Assembly: GCA_003260075.1 (NCBI GenBank)
Contig: QLIY01000014.1
Coordinates: 136,545-200,544 of the forward strand
Reading direction: 5' to 3'
Length of the DNA stretch: 64,000 nucleotides
DNA from: Phallusia mammillata
Taxonomy: Eukaryota > Chordata > Ascidiacea > Phlebobranchia > Ascidiidae
The notes below the pieces were generated by a model. It made no database searches and was not told where the DNA came from. It saw only the letters and a program-made list of their open reading frames with translations. Below, in pieces: positions 1-11,200 of the stretch (positions within the stretch are counted from its first letter, which is position 1; each line of letters opens with the position of its first letter). Position numbers and translations under genes: made by a program.

Positions 1-41
1 GGTGCATGTGACTCGACTTTCGGCGGTTTCTCCACTGAGCC

Positions 42-59
42 TGTGTAGCTCAGTTGGTA

Positions 60-60
<1 letters not shown>
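42..60 (+). repeat. 5' head of a tRNA-derived SINE, cut by a G tract
   Basis: The sequence GTGTAGCTCAGTTGGTAG is a canonical tRNA D-arm with an RNA polymerase III A box. It is preceded by GCCT, which could pair with the CGCAGGC seen at the 3' end of the same SINE family at about 6027. The copy stops in the D loop where an 89-base G tract begins, so it is not an intact tRNA gene. Confidence 0.6.

Positions 61-148
<88 letters not shown>
60..148 (+). repeat. 89-base poly-G tract
   Basis: This is an uninterrupted run of G. It cuts a SINE on its left and runs to within about 35 bases of a coding exon on its right. The other long tracts lie at 3823-3886, 18367-18404, 35628-35702, 40279-40326 and 45653-45750 (G), and at 62740-62802 (C). 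Several of these sit in the middle of palindromic elements, which are hard to assemble. An assembly placeholder is therefore more likely than a real homopolymer. Confidence 0.85.
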
Positions 149-149
<1 letters not shown>

Positions 150-181
150 TTATGACTCAAAGAAGGTTCCTATACCTTCAG

Positions 182-3100
182 GGCCACGAGCAAAGAAAAT
201 TGATTTCCTTTAAACATCTTTTTGCAACTTATTTCGAAGATGCGGATTACAGTGACATAGGTGATCACGTGTCCAGCTCCTCGTCCGCTTATTCGTACCA
301 ACTCAAGCGTGACCAGTCGTCGGAGCGTGACCGACCTTACGAGACGCCGCATGAAATTCCCACGATCCCAGAAGAAGGCGGGATTTCATCCAGAAGTTTC
401 ACAAGCAGTGATGAGACAAAACTTGAAAGAAGTAAGTGCATTTTTCCGTTTGATAAGGTTGGGAACCACTGTACTAAACGGTCTGTATTTTTTCAGCATC
501 TGTTCTGAGACAAGAGGAGTTAGTGAGAGCTTTGATTGAAGATAAAGAAACTTCAAGTTCGAAAGTGAAACCGTGGAATCAAAGGTTAACGATTTCATCA
601 CATTAACCAAGTTCCAACTATTATGTAGCTATAATGAAATTAGAATTTATGAGCAAATTTTACCCGCAAAGTTGTGTGTGTATATATATTATACAAAACC
701 GAAGGACCAAGTATAATTTTCTTTTTTTCTTCAGGTCTGACGAAGACAAGCAAAAAATTCGCCGCTGGATGGAGCAAAAGCGTCGCGAAAGAACTGAAGA
801 ATATCAGAGCCGCGTGAGGGCGCTGCGCGAAGCTGAGTCGAAACCCTTCAAGGGATCGAGTGGTCACACGACTCAGCGGGAAATAGAAGAGGCGAAGAAA
901 AAGAGAGAAATAGAAAGAAGGTAAAAATTCATCGTAAAATTCTCGAACAAAAACAATGTTAGCTTAGTGTATTTCAAAATTGATAGCGAAGCCAAAAAAA
1001 TGGACTAAAGCGACAGTTTGAGTAATGGATTAAAACCATCAACAGCAAGGTGATGAACACTGTTTGCCACTTTCTACTATAAAACAGTAAAAATCATAGA
1101 CTATAAAATTCTTGGTAAAAACTGAATCAGTCGGTTTATGTAAAGGAATATGCATTTCGCCTATGTGGCATCATCAGTTCCTTATTCAAATCGAACTATA
1201 TACGTTAATGCGAATAAACTAATAGGTCGTGTACTATTTTTGCGGAACGTATTATCGCATTTTTTGTCGCGAAAATTCGAATTAAAAGACGATGTTACCA
1301 AATCTTATTGGTAGTTTCCGTTTAGGCAGGTTTCATTTGGCCAGCAGAACCTGTGGGTTCAACTACCGTCTTATGCGGGGGGGGGGGATGTGTTTCAAAC
1401 TTGGTACCGAAGTGTAAAAAAGTGGACTAAAGACAGTTTGAGTAATGGATAAATGAGTAAAGTAATAAACAGCCAGGCTTAAACTGACGATCACTGCTTT
1501 TTTTCAACCATAAAACAGTTAATGTCATAGACGATAAAAATCCTTCATAAAAACAGAATCAGTCGGTTTATGTAAAGAAATATTTCATTTTTTGTCACCA
1601 AAAATTGAAATAATATGATTGTGCTATACCAAAATGGTAGTTTCCGTTTAGGCGGGTTTCATTTGGCCAGCAGAACCCGCGGGTTCAACTACCGTCTTAT
1701 GCAACCGGACAGGAGCAGGATTACAGGGATCGCCTCACCACCAAACCCCTCAAACCTCCTCCTGATATTTTCCTCAAACTCAGGTTTGTCANTAGCCAAA
1801 CAAAACGCCGGTAATTTAAACAACAGGATACTTGACTAGACACCCAATGTTTCTTTTAGTGGGGGGGGGGCATTCAAATAACATGACACTTGACTCGATA
1901 ACCCATATCTTTGGCGCCTACCGGGGTTGTCCATTGTACATGATATATTGTTTCTAGACAGCCCAGTAACAACTAGCACCTGTGTTTATCCAGTTATGCA
2001 TTAGATGCCCAGCTAAACAAAACATAGTCAATTTAAACAACAGGATACTTGACTAGACACCCAATGTTTCTTTTAGTGTCCTTACGGTTTGTATAACTGT
2101 TTAACGATGACAATTAAGACATATAGATATATAGCTGGGATCAGCCCTGAAGCGTCGATGCAGACCAGCGATCATGGCACACTCATATAGAAATGCCGTA
2201 TAGTGGTGAATGCTTGGCGACCGGCGGATTCGGTATAACGCCTTCAATGGGCCTGGCGTACTGTGATTTCTAACGATGACAATGTGATAAAGTAGCAATG
2301 TAAATAAAACTGGATTTGACTTGGTTTGCAGGAGAATGTTAGACAACCATCACAAGCAACGTGTTAAGGATTCGATGAGTCTAATGAAAGAAATAAAAAG
2401 TGACAAACCAACAATGCCATCGCCAAGGTAAGGTGGAGACGCTTTAATTCAGGGTGGGCAACCTTTTTTACTGTGGGGCCAAATACAATAGCCAATATTA
2501 CATCGCGGGCCGCAGCTGTGTATAACACAAGGTGATTTTACTTCGTTGCCTACCAAATATGCTTAACTACAAGTAAAGGGGGGGGGGGTTAGTGTGGGGC
2601 CAAATACAATAGCCAATATTAGATCGCGGGCCGCACCTGTGTATAACACAAGGTGATTTTACTTCGTTGCCTACCAAATATGCTTAACTACAAGTAAAAT
2701 TCGCATTTGATTCTAGCCACAAAACGCCTGGTCGCAGAAAAATAGCATCGGGCGCATTAATCAGCTCAAAAATATATAATAATTGAACTTGTTTGCCAGT
2801 ACTATTGAAATCCAAGCGTCTCTGCGGGCCGCACAACCTTTAATCAAGGGCCGCATGTGGCCCGCGGGCCGCAGGTTGCCCACCCCTGCTCAAAGTTAAT
2901 AAATTACCGACATTGGGAGGCAAAAGTTTTCCTTTGCAAACCAAATATCGTTGGTTTAATTGCATTTTGTTCATTTAGGTCAAAAGCATTTGCGAAATCT
3001 TCGAAAACAAAGCGGTCCCCGTTAAAGGAAGGTAAGCTACTGATTTTATTTATTTAAATAATATTCAAAAAATGGACATAGCTTATGTAACTATTTTAGT

Positions 3101-3821
3101 CCGATTCTCTTTTGACTTTAATAATGAGCAATTTAAAACTTCTGTACATTCGTCAAATTATTTTTCTTATATCAAGTTGTCTTTTAAAAGGTCAGATTGT
3201 ACATGTTTAAGTCTGGTTGCAAGAAATGCTTCTTAAATTGTGCTAACAAAATGTCCAAGAGGGTCAAACAGTATGAAGTCTTAATTTGGAGCAACAAATT
3301 TGAAGATTTTGATTGTCAACGTTTTTGCCAAGATACCAGATTTTTTCCTGTTCCAATTTATATTCTGTAATCATTATGCACATTAGGGCCGAAAACCATT
3401 TGTTAAAATTCATGTTTATTGTTTTACAGCAAACGGACAATTAAATACAACTTATCGCACCAATAAGCGGATCACACCTTACAAGAAGAAGTCCATGAAT
3501 AAGGTAAATAAACACCCAACTTGTTTTGTTCATCAGTGCAACGTTATATCTACGCAATTTATATTACAGAGCTCCACACAAGGTCGTAGATCTGACTCTC
3601 ACTCATCTCCTGAAACAGGTGAGAATTGAAAAAGGCAAACTTTGAAAAAGATTTAGAACACTTTGGAATTTTTTTTTTTTTGAAAAATTCTATGCACGAA
3701 TCTCTGTGTAATTTTAATGTGGATTATAATGGCCCAAACATATAGAGAACGCGATGTGCTTTATTGTTAAAACTTTTCGGCAAATGTAAAAGCATAGAGT
3801 CAATAAATGATAAGCTGCAGA

Positions 3822-3887
<66 letters not shown>

Positions 3888-4703
3888 TGGCCCAAACATA
3901 TAGAAAACGCGATGTGCTTTATTGTTTATTGAACCTGGCGTTCTGCGCTTTATTGTTAAAACGTTTCGGCAAATGTAAAAGCATAGAGTCAATAAATGAT
4001 AAGCTGCAGACAGTGCACACTGTTTCGACCTATAGGATTTTTATCAGTGCAGCTGGTTTTTAGCCTGATACTACCAACAAACTGGAGAGTCGAACTCTTG
4101 TCACCAGCTGCACTGATCAGACCTTTTATGGATCGGAACACTGTGCACTGTCTGCAGTTTTGGCAAATGCTCATGACATCAACAGTGAGGCTTTTGACCA
4201 ATAAAGCATGTCGCTTATTAGAATGTTAAATTCCCTTTAGATTTCTAAAACTTTACTAAAGCGGCCATAATACTATGCGACAAGTTTACCATACAGATGG
4301 GGGGGGGGGTTAAATTCCCTTTAGATTTCTAAAACAGTGCTTTACTAAAGCGGCCATAATACTATGCGACAAGTTTACCATACAGATTTTATCGTTGTTA
4401 AACATTTTCTACTTAATCCTAAAAGTTGACCCCCTGAGTGACGTATCTCTCTCGAGCGTCATGAGCACGTGGCACGTGAGTGATGACGTTAGACGCCTTT
4501 TGTACGGGAGCTCGGAAAAGCGCTTTAAGGGTCATGTGACGTTTGACCTTGAAAGCAACCAATCATTGAAGAGTTTGCAAAGTCACGTGACCGCTTCGCG
4601 AATGGATGACTCTGATGTGAAGTCATGCGGAACGGAAAGCTTACTCGGTGACGTAGATTGGAATGACGTAGATGCGATGATTTCGTCAGTTGATAAAATG
4701 TGA
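182..4703 (+). CDS. C-terminal exons of a coiled-coil gene, possibly CPLANE1-like (5' end outside the window or lost)
   Basis: I see eight exons: 182-431, 497-584, 735-920, 2332-2427, 2979-3031, 3430-3503, 3570-3618 and 4426-4703. All have GT/AG borders, the phases agree throughout, and the stop is at 4701-4703. The first exon may begin earlier, but an 89-base G tract lies just upstream. Exon 3 encodes a basic coiled segment (RRWMEQKRRERTEEY, then ALREAESKPF). The last exon contains DDVRRLLYGSS and ends in an acidic stretch with DVDWNDVDAMISSVDKM. The WM-x-K-R-x-ER-x-x-EY segment followed by PF, and the acidic end, remind me of the C-terminus of vertebrate CPLANE1 (C5orf42), a planar-polarity effector at the cilium base. 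That match is from memory and unproven. The gene structure is solid; the name is not. The intron between 920 and 2332 contains a hammerhead-like copy at 1141-1184. Confidence 0.6.
990..1700. repeat. Diverged tandem duplication joined by a G tract
   Basis: The stretch from about 990 to 1377 recurs after the G tract at 1378-1387, as about 1405-1700. Both copies share the segment from GGACTAAAG to the end CGTCTTATGC. They differ by substitutions and indels; the second lacks the hammerhead-like segment of the first. A second G tract at 1861-1870 separates another repeated piece, the CAACAGGATACTTGACTAGA sequence. No gene is visible here apart from the intron. Confidence 0.7.
1141..1184 (-). ncRNA. 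Hammerhead-like ribozyme motif with minimal stem III
   Basis: On the minus strand the order is AAGGAA, CTGATGA, T, GCC, ACATA, GGC, GAAA, TGCATA, TTCCTT. The outer arms form a perfect 6-bp stem I, GCC/GGC forms a short stem II, and ATA is an allowed NUH cleavage triplet. Stem III would be a single U-A pair inside the palindrome TGCA, as in hammerheads that act as dimers. An extra U after CTGATGA departs from the standard core. I saw one copy with these parts; a partial relative of the CTGATGATG end lies near 62907. Confidence 0.45.
2160..2275 (+). repeat. SINE body fragment
   Basis: The sequence around 2193-2270 (TGGTGAATGCTTGGCGACCG, then AACGCCTTCAATGGGCCTGG) matches the body of the SINE at 6050-6205. 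Similar pieces lie at 10850-11005 and 29045-29115 in reverse orientation. It lies in an intron of the first gene. Confidence 0.6.
2450..2888. mobile_element. hAT-like non-autonomous element with a G-tract-joined internal duplication
   Basis: The element starts CAGGGTGGGCAACC and ends GGTTGCCCACCCCTG, which are near-perfect inverted termini of the hAT type. It contains the GCGGGCCGCA segments typical of this family here; a sister copy is at 61735-62119. A G tract at 2579-2588 separates two copies of the left half. I found no clear 8-bp target duplication. Confidence 0.7.
4003..4056 (-). ncRNA. Hammerhead ribozyme-like copy A1
   Basis: Read on the minus strand, stem I is AGCTGCA pairing with TGCAGCT (7 bp). 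The core is CTGATAA, one change from CTGATGA. GAAAC is intact. Stem III is CAGT-GTGC-ACTG, and the cleavage triplet GTC is intact. Stem II is eroded. The flanking sequence (ACTGGAG, CTGCAGCTTATC) is shared with the other copies. It is probably inactive, but clearly derived from a type I hammerhead. Confidence 0.65.
4105..4158 (+). ncRNA. Hammerhead ribozyme-like copy A2, head-to-head with A1
   Basis: On the plus strand the order is CAGCTGCA, CTGATCA, GACC, TTTTAT, GGATC, GGAAC, a CACTGTGCACTG stem III, GTC and TGCAG. The core has two changes (CTGATCA, GGAAC). With A1 it forms an inverted pair about 50 bases apart, separated by the family's ACAAACTGGAGAGTCG segment. Confidence 0.6.
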
Positions 4704-5994
4704 CGTAATAATGCTGCGTCGATTTTAGGTAAGTTGTAGTTTCATCTTTTTTTGACGCAGAGTTTTAAACTTTGATTAACAGGTCCATAAAGACATACAC
4801 AATGGACAATAATAGTGAACACTGGCTTAATAAAAAGTTTTAGGACTGTTGGGCATTAGGTTAAGTCCAGCAACTAGCAAGTAGCAACTTGGCTAGGTAA
4901 TTTATATTTAAAAAAATGACGGACAATGAATGTTTTTTTTTAATTTTCAGGATTGAAAAGGGTTTATTTTGTGGCAAAATGGAAACAAGAACAACATTTT
5001 TAGAAGAGCTTCTGGCTTTTTAGCTTTCTCGTTTTCCTGATAAGTAGTTTGTTGCTTATTTTTGTGGTGCAGCTTCAGTGTTAAAATTTTGTCAGTATTT
5101 TTGTCATTACAACTTGCTACATAGCAGGTATAGGATTAATGGGGTAACTGTTTTCTAGTTATTCTGGCAAAAAATCACATTTTTTACCCAAAGAAAACTG
5201 GTTACACATAACAAATGTGCACATTTACCATAACTTGTAACCTATACACTTAGTGTTTGTGCTGTTTCAAAACTTATGCGTGGAAGTTCAATCCTATGTA
5301 TATATTACTGTTCGTCAAATTAGCCCTTTCGAAACGCAGCAACTCATTTTTACAAGTTTTCTGTTTTTGTTTACATATTTTCTTTTTCCGTTTCGTAGCT
5401 TGTCAAGGTAATCTATCTATCCGTGTGCATTTAAGGGGGGGGGGTTTACACCTTGTGCGTGGAAGTTCAATCCAATGTATTATTGATGTTCGGCTAAGCT
5501 CTTTAGAAACCCAGCAACTCATTTTTACAAGTTTTCATGTTTTGTACAATTTTCTTACTTCGCTTCGTAGCTTGTAAAGGTAATCTATCTATTCGTGTGC
5601 ATTTAAATTGCCGCTTAGAAATCAATAACACTATTTTTGATACGCCCTGTGTACCTTGGTTTAATATTTCTTTACACAGATACCTCACGTTTGGCACAAA
5701 CAATTAGGCGAATCTGCATGTTGGTTTAAACTTAAGGCGCTGGTTCTTTAAGTATGAGCCATGGGTCCCACGTAGGCATTTTAAGTAAGAGTTATTTGAA
5801 CAGATACAGGGTTTACTAAGTTATGCTGTCTTGTATTTGAGCAGAGTATCTGAATCTGAATTAACAACTTTCCTAAAAACAACATGTATATATTTTTTCC
5901 TGTGTGGGTATCATCAGTCGGTTTGTTCAATTTAATCTAAGTTTATTGGGAGAAAAACATCTGCGCAAAGCACCAAATATGACCTTTTTCCGTG

Positions 5995-6205
5995 TATAAG
6001 AATCCTGTCGTGGGTTCGAATCACACCGCAGGCTACATTTTTCTGGTCTACGCTTTGCCATATGGTATAGTGAATGCTTGGTGACCAGCTGATTCAGTAT
6101 GGCGCCTTTAATGGGCCGGGGGGGGGGAGTCTACGCCTTGCCATATGGTGGTAAATGCTTGGTGACCGGCTGATTCAGTACGGCGCCTTTAATGTGCCTG
6201 GCGCA
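5995..6205 (+). repeat. tRNA-derived SINE (3' half of the tRNA head plus body)
   Basis: GTGGGTTCGAATCACACC at about 6010 is a T-arm with an RNA polymerase III B box. It is followed by GCAGGCTACA, the expected 3' acceptor arm. The body (CTTGCCATATGGT, ATGCTTGGTGACC, GGCGCCTTTAATG) occurs twice around a G tract at 6118-6127. The complementary tRNA part of another copy is at 14929-14965. Confidence 0.7.
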
Positions 6206-6465
6206 CTGTGACTTTTTCCTTGTACTTAGATTTTTTAATTTGGGGCATTGTTAATCACAAATCAGTTGTAAATAATATTTGAGCATTTGAACAAATATGT
6301 TAGGAAGCTATTGGTTTAAGGGAATAACCCACGAAAAATGGGAAGGGGGTCGTCTTTTATTTCCAGGTGGTCATTTATCATCGAATGTACATTTGACAAA
6401 TAAGTGCACGCAGAAAAAAACGAGGGAAAATGATAAATCAAAAGAACAGTGAATGAAGGGATAAC

Positions 6466-6870
6466 CAGTGGTAGGATTCAGCCGATTCGCACCTGTTCTA
6501 TAGAACCGTCTCACGAAGTTTTATGAGATCAGCGAACCGGTTGGGGGGGGGGAAATATTTGAGCATTTGAACAAATATGTTAGGAAGCTATTGGTTTAAG
6601 GAAATAACCTATGAAAAATGGGAAGGGGGGTCGTCTTTTATTTCCAGGTGGGCATTTATCATCGAATGTACATTTGACAAATAAGTGCACGCAGAAAAAA
6701 AACGAGGGAAAATGATAAATCAAAAGAACAGTTAAAGAAGGGGTAACCAGTGGTAGGATTCAGCCGATTCGCACCGGTTCTGTAAAACCGTCTCACGAAG
6801 TTGTATGAGATTAGCGAACCGGTTAGCATTACTGGTTACTATCAATGGACTTTTGAATCCCACCACTGGG
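6466..6870. mobile_element. CAGTGGTGGGATTC-type inverted-repeat element, two G-tract-joined copies
   Basis: Consensus parts of this family are CAGTGGTGGGATTCAGCCGG at one end, then ACCGGTTCTATAGAACCGTC, a middle with GAGATCAGCGAACCGG, and AATCCCACCACTG at the other end. It lacks coding capacity. Other copies are at 12914-13209, 22271-22490, 30757-30937, 31645-31880, 37951-38057, 39553-39862 and 45600-45806. The termini and the 8-bp target duplications of the better copies point to the hAT superfamily. Confidence 0.65.
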
Positions 6871-6994
6871 GGTAACATAACTTAGTACATTGTACCATAA
6901 TGCATTGTTGACAAATCTGATTTCACAGCATTGTTTGTAGCAAAACCAGGGCATTGAACTTGAAATCACAGTTTTACAGAACATGTCCATTATA

Positions 6995-7050
6995 AGTTGC
7001 AGACAGTACAGATTGTTTCGACAGACAAAAGGTCTCATCACTGCCGCTAG
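6995..7050 (-). ncRNA. Hammerhead ribozyme-like copy B
   Basis: On the minus strand GTGATGA replaces CTGATGA, while GAAAC and the GTC triplet are intact. Stem II is reduced to GAC/GTC, and stem III has a mismatch. It is the diverged partner of copy C beyond the G tract at 7135-7144. Confidence 0.55.
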
Positions 7051-7163
7051 TGACAAGACATAGGTTCTATGGACTAATATAGCTAACTAATGACACTCCA
7101 GTTTGTTGAAAGTAGGCTAACAGGCTGAAAGGCTGGGGGGGGGGCCAGAACATGTCCATTATA

Positions 7164-7218
7164 AGTTGCAGACAATGCACATTGTTTTGACCGATAAAAA
7201 GTCTCATCAGTGCCGCTG
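7164..7218 (-). ncRNA. Hammerhead ribozyme-like copy C
   Basis: On the minus strand CTGATGA is intact, stem II keeps GAC/GTC, and stem III is a perfect CAAT-GTGC-ATTG hairpin followed by GTC. GAAAC is changed to AAAAC. Stem I is short (GCA/TGC). The neighbouring family sequence TTGTTGAAAGTAGGCTAACA is present on the plus strand. Confidence 0.6.
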
Positions 7219-7602
7219 ATAACAAGACATAGGTTCTATGGACTAATGTAGCCATCTAATGACACTCCAGTTTGTTGAAAGTAGGCTAACAGGCTGAAAG
7301 GCTATATCTCAACCAGTCCAGTTAATTTAAAATTTTTTAACAAATTTAGTTTTGTGTTTCAAAAGTTTAGTTATTTTTTTCGGATTTAAAATATGGGCTA
7401 TAAGTTCGAAGAACATATTTGTGCAAGTCGAGTGCCCTGAGCCACGCTGTGGAGACTTAATTGTAATATATATATCACAGCATGGGTTTTTAAAAGACGT
7501 TTTCATCCCACGTTTGGGCTTCGTTATATGAAGAGTTTCAATAAGATTTTTACTATTCACAGCGTTATATATAACAACTTAAAGGCAACTAATCACAGTT
7601 TA

Positions 7603-7910
7603 TCAATAGTTCGTGCAACCGCCTTGTGTTCACACGGTTGTGGATTCTAATCCCATCTCGGCTATTAATGTTTCCGATGCAACTGAGGCATCATTGTGAC
7701 AACCTACAGTTTGGAAACATAACATTTAATAAAATTATGATATAAAAAGCTTGCAAAGAGGCAGGCAGCTGAAAAGCAGAATGGGGGGGGGGAAGTTGTG
7801 GGTTCTAATCCCATCTCGGCTATTAATGTTTCCGATGCAATTGAGGCATCTTTGTAACAACCTACAGTTTGGGAACATAACATTTAATAAAATTATGATA
7901 TAAAATCCTA
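7603..7910 (+). repeat. SINE with a tRNA-like head, two G-tract-joined copies
   Basis: The segment CCTTGTGTTCACACGGTTG followed by GTGGATTCTAATCCC resembles an anticodon arm and T arm with a B box. The better copy at 11698-11912 begins TGGCCGAGTGGTTAGC, a Leu/Ser-type tRNA A box. A G tract at 7783-7792 separates two copies. Confidence 0.55.
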
Positions 7911-8286
7911 ATAAGCTGCAAGCAATCAGACCTTACACCGAAACAACAAGGCCAAAAGTTTGATATGATAGTCAGATTGCCCCAAAAAGATTTTTAACAA
8001 TAAAATGCCACAAGTTGTTGTCAAATCCAGTTTTTTTGAGTGCCTATAATTTCATGCTTGGTACTTGGTGTATGCTAGCACACGTGGTCTAGGCCTTTCG
8101 GGTGAATTTGGTCTTTCGCCTGAAGGCAGAACGTTAGGGGGGGGGGTGCAACAAAACAACAAGGCCAAAAGCAAGTAAAGAATTACCACCATTTCCCAAA
8201 GTTTGATATGATAGTCAGATTGTCCCTAAAAAGATTTTTAACAATAATTTTTCTTTGTTAACCAACAATCTTTAGAGTGCCTAATT

Positions 8287-11200
8287 TCATGCCTGGTACT
8301 TGGTATATGCTAGCACACGCGGCCTAGGCCTTTCGGGTGAATTTGGTCTTTCGCCTGAAGGCAGAACGTTAGCGATATTTGCCAAACTGCTGCGTCTTCG
8401 TTGATTCAGCAAGCGTTCTCTCCTTTTCCCTGCCGCATCGGACGAACTTCTCTCTCTTCCACTGCCATAGTCTAGATCCTGAGCTACAGAATGAGACTCA
8501 GGGACTGAAATGGAAATATGGCGTGTATGGCCCTCATTGACGATGTATGGCGATCCTGGTATTTGATTTGGATGTCTAATAGTCGGCGATGGAGCCTTTT
8601 CTTTAATTTTGACTGGAGTACGCGGCGCAGGTGCTGCCAGAAAACCGTTTTTCACTACAAGAGAGTTGGGCTTGTTTTCAGGAGGGGTGCTTTTGCGCTC
8701 AAATGCCACAGGAACCGTATCAATGGGTTTCAAGTTGACTGGTGTCACTACTGATGTTTTTCTTGTACTTGCTGTCGATGACCGCCTGCTGGGAAGTGGT
8801 GTAGCAACATGCAGGTAAAATGAAGATCCGTCTTTTTTCTCACTAAACAATCATAACAATTTCATTTGGAACAAAACTGTACGATTTGTAGCAGGCAGTA
8901 GCACAAAATGACACAGCATTGCCTAACTAGCCTATGCTGAATAGTAAAAGTCACTTATAATTTTACCTAATAGCAATATCAAGCTACTTAATTATTACCT
9001 TTTGAAGCAGTTTAAATGTGAAAAAAAGAGTTTTGGGTTTAACGTTTTGTGTTTTTAGCCAACAAAGTGCGTCTTAAAACTTGTCTAAACTGTTTGTGAA
9101 ACGCATGCAAAAAAAGACCAATTCTCGCTTGAGATTCAAACGCACCAAAACACAGACCCCTTGCTAACGCTTGAACATACTTATAACAAGGCAGTTTACA
9201 TTTCACTGTTTGGGTTCCAATCGTCCACTTTATGTGTTTCCAAATCCGTTCTGCTTCGAGAAAACTCAGGTCTTTTAATTTGAACTTCATTAAGAAGAAT
9301 ACCAATATCCGGAGCGCTAGAGGATCGATGTCGAAGCGGAGAAATCGTTATCTGCTGAGGATAAATGCCAGTCTCGTTGCAAGCCTAGCAAAGTGTCAAA
9401 AACTTCTTAGGTTTGTTGAGTTTAAAACTGTTACCTGTGGTGGTTTAGTTTGTCTTGGAGGTTGAGTTGCTTTAATCTTGGTAAAAGCTTCGGCAAAACT
9501 GGATGCCCTTCTTCTGCCTGTTGAGATATTAAGTCTCTTTTTTAGCAAGTGTTTTGGGATTGGTGTGTGTTTCACAAATTACAAAAGTACTCACCAAATC
9601 TGTTGAGTTCTGTAGGCTGGGCGCTTCTGTGTATAACAAGCGCTGTACTTCGGTTATTCACCGTTTCCATATTCATCTGCTTTGTACAATAGTTTTTTCA
9701 AATGCACATGGAACACAACACAGGAGTTATTATGTTTGCCATTCGCGAGGACAATGTTTTATGGAAATGGACTGTTATGATTTTTTTAGTAAGATGGCAG
9801 TTATTAAATAGTAAGATGTTGTTTTGCAAACATCAGCAGTCATTTCGACATTATTTATCATGTGTTAAATATGTTTGTTGTAAACCTCCATATTTTGCTT
9901 TGATTTTGCCACACTGTCTTATTTGCTGTATGAAAAAGAGGGATTCAAATTCAATTTGCAACTATTGTTATGTGACATTGTGTTGTAATACTGACAACAA
10001 TGTCAATTGTTTTGAATCATATTTACCTTTGAATCGCCGGAGTAAATGCTACCACAATGTTCGCATTGCGACAGAAAACTACTGTTCGGCCTTTTTCTGT
10101 ATGTGGAGGCAACATGCCATGATGCTGTAGGCACAAACTTCAAGGCATAAAGCTTTGGGAAAAAGAAGCACGCCAATGTAATGAAAGCGCTCATCAGTTC
10201 CACTGTTGTCAAAATTTCGACGTGGATTTCAGATGAAGTGGTCTGACTGAAAATGAATGGAATTTGAGGTTAGTTTTCGCTGAACGCGGTGACTGTTTAA
10301 ACTTTAAAGTGAGTATTTATGTATGTTAAACGTACTGGCCCAGTGGTTCCCAAACTGTGGAGCACGGCGCAGCAGTGTGTTATGTAAATGCTTTCAGTGC
10401 ACAATACAATAGCCATTTGTACTTATTATTGTAATAAAATAGCTATCTAAATTGACAGCACTTAATTCTATAAGTTACTTTAAAAATTGTTTCTTATACA
10501 TGATGCTAGCATGGAACTGCTTTAGGTAAAACTACTTCGTCACTAAATGGCTTTAAATTTAGGGCGCGCAACTTTATTGGTAAAGAAATGCCATTATCTT
10601 GATTAGATTGCGAGTGGCAGCTTAGTTCAGGTGTGCTTTATTTTGTTCTCTCTTACTAGTTTTATTTATACCGACAGAACTTACTTTGTTCCCACTGTTA
10701 GGTAGATAGGAATAAACGCAACCCATATGACCAATGTAGTGCACACAGTGAATGCTATGTACCGTGATTCGTTGTAGTTTGCCGGCAACGATCTCGTTTT
10801 CCACCTGTAAATTAGTAAAGATAAACATAATTTTAACAGTGTCATCAGCCCTGAAGCGTCTATGTATAGCTATTGCGGCACGCTAATGTATAAATCACAG
10901 TGCGCCAGGACCATCGAAGGCATGATACCGAATCAGTCGGTCACCAAGCATTCCCATATAGCAAGGCAGTGGCTAGATAAAACTAGCGGCAACGCCTTTA
11001 ATAGGTCTAGCGAAAAAAAAAATTTGTCCAACTTCTAGCAACAACCATTTCTTACCCATAATACAAACATGGAAATATGATGAGAAGGTTAAATGCAAGA
11101 GGAACAAGGACTGTTACTTCTTCAATGGCACAAGATAATTCAGCAACATCTCTTGTAGGTTGGTATCTCACAACTCGTGGAGGGTAAACAAAGCACAAAA

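Larger units (their letters stand above)
4704..8286. other. Intergenic region, repeats only
   Basis: I see no coding exon here. The region holds diverged duplications joined by G tracts at about 5437, 6118, 6543, 7135, 7783 and 8138. It also holds SINE pieces, a CAGTGGTGGGATTC-type inverted-repeat element and two hammerhead-like copies. The last duplication (about 8040-8137) repeats the 3' end of the receptor gene's terminal exon. Confidence 0.7.

Noticed and set aside
2..508. Long open frame with a poly-Gly stretch through the G tract
   Set aside because: The Gly run is just the G tract translated. Other apparent poly-Gly or poly-Pro proteins (3823, 18367, 35628, 40279, 45653) have the same cause.
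9039..9305. Open frame overlapping receptor exon 19
   Set aside because: A different frame of the same strand carries the receptor tail and fits the splice phases of both neighbours.
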